IMG/VR virus record: IMGVR_UViG_3300028800_000064
Location: 1-64,000 of that record
Source of the DNA: a virus
Length of the DNA: 64,000 bases
Reading direction: 5' to 3' (one strand)
Shown: in pieces, positions 23,001 to 29,402 of the stretch
Layout of the letters: every line of letters begins with the position of its first letter
How positions within the stretch are numbered: position 1 is the first letter of the stretch
Notes under the pieces: generated by a model
Database searches by the model: none
The model's input: the letters and a program-made list of their open reading frames with translations, nothing else
What the model was told of the DNA's origin: nothing
Position numbers and translations under genes: made by a program

Positions 23001-24763
23001 GCAATAACGATGCAACCATCCAAGCTACAATTCATTCTTCGCCTACAGATACCGCAAATGTTGCCGAAGGCGATAAGATGAATTTGGAGCCCACCCCTTG
23101 GCACGAAACCGTAGCAGACAAAGCTGCCGACGAGGAAGCTGGCGGTATCAATCCGCGCACAGGCAAGTCCGACAGCAAGGGCATCGGGACAGAGATCATG
23201 CCTGAGTTGCGCCAGCCGCTAGATCATGCGCCCACGGCAGACGACTTCAAAAAGTTCTACGAACAGCACCAAGCGATTTTCGATAAGCACCCTGAGCTGC
23301 GCGTGGGCTGGGACAATAACTCCGCAGTTCCTGGTGGACACGAAATAAACGTGGGCGCGGTTGGCAAAGATGCCGCGCGCGTTGCGAAGAAACTCGATCA
23401 GAAGTCTGCGTTCGACATTGCAAAGGGTGAAGTGCTGCCCACCGGCGGTTCTGGGCTCCGCACGGAATTTCCGAACTATCCTATCGAAGAACGGGTCAAG
23501 GACTTGACTGGGCAGCCTCAGTCCGACATCCCAGGCTTCGAGCATTTGTCGAAAGATATGTACGATCATCTGGAGCCTGATGAACGGGAGTATCTGCAGG
23601 GAAACAAAACTCTGCAGCGGAATGTGATGACGCAGTATCACAAGATCGATCCTTCCGTTCCGGAAACTACGAACGCAATGCAAGCGGGAGCTGCGCTGGG
23701 TGGTTGGTGGCAACGCTATATTGACGTGTTCCATAACCTGGGAGATGGCGGAAAACAGGTTGCCAACACCATCGGCCCTTCGCACGCCGAGATTTTGAAA
23801 CAGTGGCACGCGGCTCTCTCGGGGAACAAATCGATTGAGGACGCCAACAATTTGGCGTGGCACTCCTACGCGGACTGGCTCGACGCAGGGAAGCCGACAG
23901 ACCGCAAGTCGATTGATGATATTGTCCGCAAGAACGGCGCGCAGCCCGAAGGCAGTGGCAAAAAAGGCAACGCCGCTATATCAGACACTCTCAACAATCG
24001 CGGGAAGGTGGTATCTGAAGGTGTGGATACCAGCAAGCTCTTAGGTCTGGTCAACAGTCCCGAAATGCGCGGCGAACGTCCATTTACGAACGACGTGTTC
24101 AGCGAAGGAAAGCGCAATCCGCTGATGGGTCTGGATCAGCGCGCTCGCAAGATTCCATCCATGGGTGCCACCGTTGCGGGCAAGGGAAATCTCAATCGGT
24201 TGGTGATTGACGCCCACATACGTGATTTCTATGGCCACAATAGCTCGACATCGGCGGCTCAATATATCGCGGACTCTGCTCATCTTCGCCAAGCTGCCGA
24301 GAAGCTCGGTCTGAAGGGTGGTCAGGGCCAGGAACAGCTGTGGGGCACTGTGTTGGGGCTCAAAACTCTTTTGAAAGAGGGCTTGACACCTGCGGATGCT
24401 GGCGGTACACTAGATGCGGATACAATCAACCGCATCGGAAAAGATTATGCGGAGGTAATTGCAAATGACCCAGAAATCACAGGACCCGGCGGAGTCCTCG
24501 ACCGGCTCAAAGACAAGTACGGGATTGGAAGCGGATCGGCTGGCGTTAGCACAGCGGATCGCCAAGCACCAAGCTCCGGCGCAAGTGGTGGTCAGCAAGC
24601 AGGCAGCCAAGCGGCAGTTGATCCGGCTCTCCTTGGAAAAACTGCTGGACGCATCCGTAGCCAAATCTCAGACATGAAGATCAAAAAGCCCAGTGCTTCG
24701 AAGGGACCCAGCGCGCTCGATCTCATCAATGCGCTGAGTGCGTTGAAAAAGCCCGCCAACTAG
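20024..24763 (+). CDS. large polyvalent protein with GNAT and ParB-like domains
   Basis: A 1579-residue multidomain protein of the large polyvalent kind that phages package and inject. Seen in order: a helical N-terminus with Ala/Pro linkers; a GNAT acetyltransferase domain at about 265-375 with the acyl-CoA motif VAPDLRGKGVGQKLYRAAI; a ParB/sulfiredoxin-like domain at about 385-485 with GRIRDGNHRVAAA; a beta-rich domain at about 520-690; a His-rich helical domain with FRWVHDAMGHAAGGHDFSEA at about 837-880; a second ParB-like domain with VEDGMHRIVQA near 980; KHPELRVGWDNNSAVPGGHE near 1087; and a helical C-terminal half with GGWWQRYIDVFHNL near 1225. It may modify or shield DNA on entry. Confidence 0.7.
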   Translation: MADDPKAAAPQPADNNSVTVDGAIDNTAPAAQPSLPHHAPSRKPAQTIENPAITKPKAPAMNDPMGFPEGVSRHAPVDTAVVQPGPSGLEGLKDRVVAAATAPFHPIDSSAAGKEVSREVADEWHKARQDPNFVMGMVGPGEIGPGGEEAEVAAKDAAKKVSDLFAGTKGQSPKAAKKVVEDAGLKYKGELTPGSNVHMFEHPDHPGETASLPGPLTTDAVKTKMDSKLQAFAAAPAPIKFDAVGGKEVRPSPKVAQAADAVTPEIKAEGPEWDRTHSAIVDGKKVGSVGYKLDPDGRAQIYGSQVAPDLRGKGVGQKLYRAAIDDARDAGASRITSDSTNTSPDANRVWEKLREKGLPVENITHPNGKPGYEIDFENPPEPTAFSGEDVVSHIQNTSQSPISRTEAHQRAGLDSGGSYQLRDVPTESLEAADDYDPALAKKYADQKGPLPAIVLDGDGRIRDGNHRVAAATLRGEPTIKAYVPIDSYKAPAPEHVQTLAARGQLPNQKINLGEAYGDTGKYVGGLEDKTSNYHPDLQKLVTQFGTSTDASKVQNGASFLAPDGKFIHLGATTHDAAIDWATGRGVTKEAPDNRVAFLKDTGAVRLRATTGKAGKELAISVPAKGVTPEQVDSIRQAVGQGLGRNGNLTMEVGEPSGKAARKEFASPRDVEPMLKEIGAHPEKESPAAPSAKGGGVAANAGKPVGEVAPNPELQASAQKYAKAQGMEKIDHSPVKVDPARAKEIARIYDEAEHAPNDPKVKAAYDALKSETKDQFHQLRDDLGLKFEPQEDDPYQSAGEMMNDIKQNKRLKVYTGSGPGADHPLSEIDPETGHSYNTLFRWVHDAMGHAAGGHDFSEAGEKSATEAHAQMYSDKARPAMRAETEGQTSWFFHNPEVESGAKKPGDFAEQKATTIPDETLEQKLKRGVSRDTPIKTEIPLSKISVSEKAYTGASRNISRGAGSKTSGPVQLVYNPANGQFLVEDGMHRIVQANRNNDATIQATIHSSPTDTANVAEGDKMNLEPTPWHETVADKAADEEAGGINPRTGKSDSKGIGTEIMPELRQPLDHAPTADDFKKFYEQHQAIFDKHPELRVGWDNNSAVPGGHEINVGAVGKDAARVAKKLDQKSAFDIAKGEVLPTGGSGLRTEFPNYPIEERVKDLTGQPQSDIPGFEHLSKDMYDHLEPDEREYLQGNKTLQRNVMTQYHKIDPSVPETTNAMQAGAALGGWWQRYIDVFHNLGDGGKQVANTIGPSHAEILKQWHAALSGNKSIEDANNLAWHSYADWLDAGKPTDRKSIDDIVRKNGAQPEGSGKKGNAAISDTLNNRGKVVSEGVDTSKLLGLVNSPEMRGERPFTNDVFSEGKRNPLMGLDQRARKIPSMGATVAGKGNLNRLVIDAHIRDFYGHNSSTSAAQYIADSAHLRQAAEKLGLKGGQGQEQLWGTVLGLKTLLKEGLTPADAGGTLDADTINRIGKDYAEVIANDPEITGPGGVLDRLKDKYGIGSGSAGVSTADRQAPSSGASGGQQAGSQAAVDPALLGKTAGRIRSQISDMKIKKPSASKGPSALDLINALSALKKPAN
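24383..24411 (+). promoter_or_regulatory. sigma-70-like promoter inside the polyvalent gene
   Basis: TTGACA at 24383-24388 and TACACT at 24406-24411 with a 17-base spacer. The start near 24418 would give a leader of about 47 bases ending in the GGAGGT ribosome site of the nested frame at 24465. Confidence 0.55.
24465..24677 (+). CDS. probable gene nested in the polyvalent gene
   Basis: A 70-residue frame in another phase inside the polyvalent gene. ATG 24465 follows a perfect GGAGGT ribosome site at 24451-24456, and a consensus-like promoter lies 60 bases upstream. The product is helical and basic (LEADRLALAQRIAKHQAPAQ, AAKRQLIRLSLEKLLDASVA), as expected of a small DNA-binding or dimeric regulator. 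The host frame here is an Ala/Gly/Ser-rich linker, which tolerates overprinting. Function unknown. Confidence 0.5.
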   Translation: MTQKSQDPAESSTGSKTSTGLEADRLALAQRIAKHQAPAQVVVSKQAAKRQLIRLSLEKLLDASVAKSQT

Positions 24764-24772
24764 GAGGGTACC

Positions 24773-25072
24773 GTGAACGATCACGCAATGGCGTGGGCCG
24801 ACCTTCTGATGCTTCTGATAATTGTTCTGCAAGGTTTTGGTATCATGTATTGGGAGTGGGGCGTCTACCGACTGAATCGCGAGCGGTACGAGGAGCGAGC
24901 AAAATGGCGAAGGGAAAAGCAAGAACAGACGAGGAGAAAAAACGCGACCGCGACAAGCGATATCAGCAAAAGTACCGCATCACCCTCGATACCTATAACA
25001 AAATCGGCGAAGCTCAAGGATGGTGCTGCGGAGCCTGCGGCAGACATGCTTCGGAATTCACTGTCAGCTTGA
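24773..25072 (+). CDS. small membrane protein overlapping the endonuclease gene
   Basis: A 99-residue protein from GTG 24773 behind AGGAGGGT. One transmembrane helix lies at about residues 8-28 (WADLLMLLIIVLQGFGIMYW), followed by a strongly basic helix (RERYEERAKWRREKQEQTRRK) and a low-complexity tail. The last 169 bases lie over the start of the endonuclease gene in another frame. The membrane part precedes the overlap. Function unknown. Confidence 0.6.
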   Translation: MNDHAMAWADLLMLLIIVLQGFGIMYWEWGVYRLNRERYEERAKWRREKQEQTRRKNATATSDISKSTASPSIPITKSAKLKDGAAEPAADMLRNSLSA

Positions 25073-25377
25073 ACGTGGATCACGAACACTTCAAAATCGA
25101 GATGGTGCGCGGGAGCAACGACGCGCTCGGCAAACCCAACGGGTGGATCGCCAGCACAACGATTCGAAATTTTTTCATCGCACGCTGGGGTTCGACCAAA
25201 GCCAAAGCCAGAAAAAATCTGCAAGACGTTGCGCTACCTCTTAGTGTGCGCGGTCTGTTGTGCCCTGGCCGCTACACCGGCTGCAATCGCCTAATGGGTC
25301 GCGTGGATCGAATCGACTGGTTGAAAAAAGTTCTGGTGTACCTCGAAAACCCTCCGGCGCACTCAATTATTTCTTGA
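24904..25377 (+). CDS. recombination endonuclease VII-like protein
   Basis: A 157-residue protein starting at ATG 24904, behind GAGGAG. It fits the endonuclease VII family: a zinc-binding CCGACG near residue 44, the active-site VDHEHF near 59, a second cysteine cluster in VRGLLCPGRYTGCNRLMGR, and a C-terminal helix with YLENPPAH. In T4 the enzyme resolves branched DNA during packaging. The N-terminus is a basic helix (KARTDEEKKRDRDKRYQQKY). An insertion (WIASTTIRNFFIARWGSTKA) splits the usual short spacing between the two halves. Confidence 0.8.
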   Translation: MAKGKARTDEEKKRDRDKRYQQKYRITLDTYNKIGEAQGWCCGACGRHASEFTVSLNVDHEHFKIEMVRGSNDALGKPNGWIASTTIRNFFIARWGSTKAKARKNLQDVALPLSVRGLLCPGRYTGCNRLMGRVDRIDWLKKVLVYLENPPAHSIIS

Positions 25378-25402
25378 CATTTTCTCAATACTAGAGTACT
25401 AT
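25374..25402 (+). promoter_or_regulatory. sigma-70-like promoter
   Basis: TTGACA at 25374-25379 and TACTAT at 25397-25402 with a 17-base spacer. The start near 25409 coincides with the GGAGG ribosome site, so the leader is only about ten bases. Confidence 0.8.
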
Positions 25403-25418
25403 TTCTGTGGAGGACTTC

Positions 25419-26174
25419 ATGACTACCACACCCACAGATGCTACCGTTACCAAAGACATTTCAAACGATCTCACCTGGATCAAAACTCATGCGCTGATTG
25501 CCCTGCTGGCTATCGGGCTGATCGCAGGAAGTATCTTCGGCGGAATCTCGCTGATCGAAGATATCGAGACCAAGCATGACGAAACTGCCGCAGCCGCTGC
25601 ACAAAAAGCTGCGAATGTCAATACCGCCGCGCAAGCCGCGCTCCTGGTCCAGCTGCAGCAAATCCAGGCCGATAACACTACCCGAGATGCCCAGCAGACA
25701 GCTTTGATTGCGTCCTTGGTTACGAAGATGTCCCAACAGCGCGCAGCGACCGTGAAGCAGGTAAAACAGGATGCCACGCTGGACGCGCAGACAGCAGCTA
25801 ACCGACTGGCCGCGCAAACAAAGGCGAACCCGTCCGACGTAACTACGAATAACGACTTAGTCACCATGACGTTACCACTCACTCGCACCGTGGTGGCGGA
25901 TTTGGATTTGCTGACCCAGGCGCAGGCCGATGTTACAAATCTGCAAAGCCAACTGGGCGCGCAACAGATTTTGACTTCCGATGCTAATACAGGACTCTCC
26001 GCAGCAAACCAAGTGATCGCCGCAGACAAACTCGAATTGATCTCTACCATCAAAGCGGACAACGATGCCTGCAACGTGCGAGTGGACCAGCAGGCGGCTA
26101 AAGATCGTAAACGAGGGTTCTGGGTGGCCCTCGGTAGCGCGATTGGCGGTGTGATTCTCGGCAGCAGGCTGTAA
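25419..26174 (+). CDS. membrane protein with a long coiled coil
   Basis: A 251-residue protein from ATG 25419, nine bases after the end of GGAGG-rich leader. It has a transmembrane helix at about residues 25-47 (ALIALLAIGLIAGSIFGGI), a long Ala/Gln/Thr-rich helical region that should form a coiled coil (about 50-225), and a second hydrophobic stretch at the C-terminus (GFWVALGSAIGGVILGSRL). Two anchors around a coiled coil suggest a spanin-like or envelope-associated role, but this is inference from topology. It is the first gene of the replication-region transcript. Confidence 0.55.
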   Translation: MTTTPTDATVTKDISNDLTWIKTHALIALLAIGLIAGSIFGGISLIEDIETKHDETAAAAAQKAANVNTAAQAALLVQLQQIQADNTTRDAQQTALIASLVTKMSQQRAATVKQVKQDATLDAQTAANRLAAQTKANPSDVTTNNDLVTMTLPLTRTVVADLDLLTQAQADVTNLQSQLGAQQILTSDANTGLSAANQVIAADKLELISTIKADNDACNVRVDQQAAKDRKRGFWVALGSAIGGVILGSRL

Positions 26175-26199
26175 CACAAAATCTCATTCAGGAGCCCGC

Positions 26200-26505
26200 A
26201 TGTCATTACCTGCAGGATTCAAAGTGAACGGTCAGAAGAATGCGACGGGTGGGGGTCAACCTGTTCCGCCCCGCGTAAAGCAGATGATGCTGCTGTTGGA
26301 GAACCTGCCAACGGGAGACGTGCTCACCTCGACAGAGCTGGCCACGAGACTGAGTATGTCGGTCGGAGGCCCCGCCCTGCAGCATCCGGCTATCGCGGAC
26401 TACAGGGAAAAAGTAGACAACAAGCTGTTCTGGGGCAGTCGTAAGAGCATCGCGCAGTTGCGCAAACAGTTGACCGAACCCGAGGACTCCGATGACCAAA
26501 ATTAA
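26200..26505 (+). CDS. hypothetical protein, possible winged-helix
   Basis: A 101-residue protein. The segment VKQMMLLLENLPTGDVLTSTELATRLSMSVGGPALQHP has the helix spacing of a small winged-helix or HTH domain. The C-terminus is acidic. It overlaps the phosphoesterase gene by 14 bases, so the two are coupled. A regulatory role is possible but unproven. Confidence 0.5.
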   Translation: MSLPAGFKVNGQKNATGGGQPVPPRVKQMMLLLENLPTGDVLTSTELATRLSMSVGGPALQHPAIADYREKVDNKLFWGSRKSIAQLRKQLTEPEDSDDQN

Positions 26506-27547
26506 GGACGTAGTGAAAAAGAACAAACCGCTTTCCGAAAAAGCGAAAGTGGATGTGGCCCTGCAGGCTTTGCGGGACAAGCGTGAAGGCAAAGAGGTGC
26601 AGATCGCTGCCCTGCGCGAGCGAGTTGTCAAACTCGAATCCGAGCTGGACACGCTGGGTAGTTACCGGCAGCTCACGCCGCAAGCTTCGGAGATTCATCC
26701 CAAATTCTCTTCCGGGACCAGCGAATCCGCTGCCGTTGCGGTGTGGTCTGACCACCACTGCGAAGAGGAAGTGAAGCCGGATCAAGTCAGCGGTAAAAAC
26801 GAGTTCAACCTGGAGGTATATGACCGCCGTTTCTCCCAGTTGGTTCACGGTACCCTGGCATGGTTGAGCATCGAACAAAAAAAGACCAGCATCAAAACAT
26901 TGGTGATCTCTCTGCTGGGCGATTACTTTAGCAATAACATCCACGCCGATCTGGCGGAAGCCAATCTTCTAGCTCCCATGGACGCGGCCTATCACGCCCA
27001 GAGCCATCTCATTGGCGGCATCGACTACATTCTTGCCAACACGCCCGATGACCTGGAGTTGCTGGTGGTGTGCCACAGCGGCAACCATGCGCGGACAACG
27101 AAAGAGCAGCGGATCGCGACCGAAGCCGGGAACTCGCTAGAGCACTATATGTACTATGTGATGCGCGATCACTATGCGAACAACCCCAGGGTCAAATTTC
27201 AAATCGCGACTGGCTATCACTCCTATGTCACGTTCTTCGACAAGTACGTGGTGAGATTTCATCACGGGCATCAGATCAACTACCAGGGCGGCGTCGGCGG
27301 GATCACCATCCCTGTCAACAAAGCTATCGCGCAGTGGAATAAAGCCCGGCCCGCGAACCTAGATGTGTTCGGACATTTTCACACGAAGTTTGACGGAGGA
27401 AATTTCATCTGCAACGGCAGCTTGATCGGATACAACGCCTATGCGGTGTCCATCAAGGCGTCTTTCGAGAAGCCGAGTCAGACGATCTTTCTCGTGAACA
27501 AAAAGTTCATGGAGAAGACGATGACGGCACCTATCTTCCTAGACTAA
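26492..27547 (+). CDS. calcineurin-like metallophosphoesterase
   Basis: A 351-residue enzyme with the metal ligands of the calcineurin-like family in order: WSDHHC near residue 86, LLGDYFS near 142, SGNHART near 196, HHGH near 258 and GHFHTK near 293. It is preceded by an N-terminal coiled coil (about 1-55, KAKVDVALQALRDKREGKEV). Related phage enzymes lie in replication modules and are often of unknown substrate; nucleic acids or cyclic nucleotides are possible. It stands directly upstream of recA. Confidence 0.75.
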   Translation: MTKIKDVVKKNKPLSEKAKVDVALQALRDKREGKEVQIAALRERVVKLESELDTLGSYRQLTPQASEIHPKFSSGTSESAAVAVWSDHHCEEEVKPDQVSGKNEFNLEVYDRRFSQLVHGTLAWLSIEQKKTSIKTLVISLLGDYFSNNIHADLAEANLLAPMDAAYHAQSHLIGGIDYILANTPDDLELLVVCHSGNHARTTKEQRIATEAGNSLEHYMYYVMRDHYANNPRVKFQIATGYHSYVTFFDKYVVRFHHGHQINYQGGVGGITIPVNKAIAQWNKARPANLDVFGHFHTKFDGGNFICNGSLIGYNAYAVSIKASFEKPSQTIFLVNKKFMEKTMTAPIFLD

Positions 27548-27562
27548 TTCGGAGGCCGGTTC

Positions 27563-28579
27563 ATGAGCAGCAGAGAAGAGAACTCCGCCAGTTTGGCGGA
27601 AGTCTTGAGCGGAATTGAAAAGCAGCATGGCAAGGGTTCGGTCATGATGTTGGGCAGCAAAGAGTTCGTGCCCATAGAAGTGATCCCCACAGGTTCTCTG
27701 GCCCTGGATATCGCTCTTGGCGTCGGCGGCCTGCCTCGCGGGCGCGTGATCGAAATCTACGGCCCAGAATCCGGCGGCAAGACAACCCTGGCGCTCCAGG
27801 TCATCGCACAAGCGCAAAAACTGGGCGGCAAAGCCGCAGTGATCGACGCCGAACACGCCCTCGATCCTATCTATGCCCGCAAGCTGGGTGTGGATGTGGA
27901 CCACCTTGTAGTCTCTCAACCCGATAACGGCGAACAAGCTCTGGAGATCGCAGAGTCTTTGGTCGAATCCGGCAAGATGAGCGTCGTTCTCATTGATTCG
28001 GTGGCGGCGCTCGTTCCACGCGCAGAGCTTGAAGGCGACATGGGTGATCCGCAGATGGGCCTGCAGGCGCGGCTCATGTCTCAGGCGCTGCGCAAGCTAA
28101 CCGGCAAGACCAATCGCACGCACACCGTTGTGATTTTCATCAACCAGATTCGCGAAAAGATCGGCGTGATGTTCGGGAGCCCCGAAACCACCACGGGCGG
28201 GCGCGCGTTGAAGTTTTATGCCTCTGTTCGGTTGGATATTCGCAAAACTCAACTCATCAAGGAAGGGGACAGCGTGGTCGGCGCGGAGACTCGGATCAAA
28301 GTTGTAAAAAACAAAGTCGCCAGCCCATTTCGTGAGGCGGAAGTGCGAATTCTCTACGGTCACGGCATCTCGGGCGAGTCCGATCTGTTGAAAGTGGGTG
28401 AGCTGTACCCCGAGAAGATTGCACAAAAGGTTATCGAGCGCAGCGGTACATGGTTTTCGTACAAGGGTGAGCGGTTGGGTCAGGGTTTCGAAAACGCTCG
28501 CTTGTTTCTAGTTAATCATCCAGAAGTGGCAGCCAAGATTGACGCCGAATTGCGGACTCTAATTTTCAAATTGAGGTGA
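27563..28579 (+). CDS. recA: RecA recombinase
   Basis: A 338-residue RecA, near full length (E. coli 353). The Walker A is [10 protein letters not shown] (about residue 68), with Gly where most RecAs have Ser. [18 protein letters not shown], the Walker [13 protein letters not shown] near 140, loop L1 with [21 protein letters not shown]2 with [20 protein letters not shown], and the C-terminal domain are all present. It forms filaments on single-stranded DNA for strand exchange and repair. Phage RecA close to an ERF annealing protein and SSB makes a complete recombination set. Confidence 0.95.
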   Translation: MSSREENSASLAEVLSGIEKQHGKGSVMMLGSKEFVPIEVIPTGSLALDIALGVGGLPRGRVIEIYGPESGGKTTLALQVIAQAQKLGGKAAVIDAEHALDPIYARKLGVDVDHLVVSQPDNGEQALEIAESLVESGKMSVVLIDSVAALVPRAELEGDMGDPQMGLQARLMSQALRKLTGKTNRTHTVVIFINQIREKIGVMFGSPETTTGGRALKFYASVRLDIRKTQLIKEGDSVVGAETRIKVVKNKVASPFREAEVRILYGHGISGESDLLKVGELYPEKIAQKVIERSGTWFSYKGERLGQGFENARLFLVNHPEVAAKIDAELRTLIFKLR

Positions 28580-28582
28580 TCG

Positions 28583-28939
28583 ATGTCCGAACCAACGACA
28601 GTGCTTCCTGTTAGTGCTGCAGAACGGAAGAAAATCCCGTTGGCAAGCGGGGTTCTGGATTATTTCCCCAGCGCCTTGATTGCCGTTGCCGAAGTTTCTC
28701 GGGTTGGAAACATCCAGCATAACGGCCCTGACGCCGACATGCACTGGGCTCGCGGGAAGTCCATGGATCAAGCTGATACCATCGTTCGTCACTTTCTGGA
28801 GCGCGGGAAGTTGGACGAAGACGGCGTACGCCACTCCGCGAAGTTAGCGTGGCGAGCGTTGGCCCTGTTGCAATTGGAACTCGAAGCCGAAGGTGCGCCG
28901 ATTGCGCGCGGCGCGCGGTTGCCGGAGGAAAACAAATGA
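28583..28939 (+). CDS. DUF5664 (dATP/dGTP diphosphohydrolase-like) protein
   Basis: A 118-residue protein starting four bases after recA. The segment MHWARGKSMDQADTIVRHFLERG, then DEDGVRHSAKLAWRALALLQLELE, matches the phage family annotated as dATP/dGTP diphosphohydrolase N-terminal domain (DUF5664). The helix with RHSAKLAWRALA carries the conserved His and Arg. If the family name holds, it adjusts deoxynucleotide pools. It overlaps the next gene as ATGA. Confidence 0.7.
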   Translation: MSEPTTVLPVSAAERKKIPLASGVLDYFPSALIAVAEVSRVGNIQHNGPDADMHWARGKSMDQADTIVRHFLERGKLDEDGVRHSAKLAWRALALLQLELEAEGAPIARGARLPEENK

Positions 28940-29400
28940 GAGTCTTGAAGGTATACCTAGCAGCCCCGTATCAAGCGAAGGAAATCATCAAATCCCGCGC
29001 AGCGGAATTGCGCGCTGCGGGGATCGAAGTTACCTCCAGTTGGTTGAACGAGCCACACAAACCAACCACCCAGATGCATGAATTGACGCCTGCGGAACAC
29101 CAAGCCTATGCAGAACAAGATGTGAAAGACGTGTTGGCTGCGGACATTTTGGTCTTCCAGACCGATATCACCAAAACAATCATTCGCGCAGGACGGCATG
29201 TGGAATTCGGGATCGCCCTGGGTATCGGTCTTGTGCGGCCCTTCCCCATTTTCGTAGTAGGCCAAGAACGGGAAAACATCTTTCACCATATGCCGCAGGT
29301 TTCTCATTTCGATAACTGGGAGGCTGTTGCAACTCGGCTCAAATCTCTCGCCGCAGTGGCCACTGTACTCAACGATCCGTTGGGGCTTACCCGCTCCTAA
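28936..29400 (+). CDS. nucleoside 2-deoxyribosyltransferase-like protein
   Basis: A 154-residue protein from ATG 28936 (ATGA overlap). It shows the family's nucleotide-binding start KVYLAAPYQAKEII, a middle DVLAADILVFQTD, the likely catalytic glutamate in GRHVEFGIALG (near residue 88) and a closing part with NIFHHMPQVSHFDNW. It should transfer or remove deoxyribose between bases or hydrolyse deoxynucleotides. With the DUF5664 protein next door it makes a nucleotide-metabolism pair between recA and the DNA polymerase. Confidence 0.75.
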   Translation: MRVLKVYLAAPYQAKEIIKSRAAELRAAGIEVTSSWLNEPHKPTTQMHELTPAEHQAYAEQDVKDVLAADILVFQTDITKTIIRAGRHVEFGIALGIGLVRPFPIFVVGQERENIFHHMPQVSHFDNWEAVATRLKSLAAVATVLNDPLGLTRS

Positions 29401-29402
29401 TC

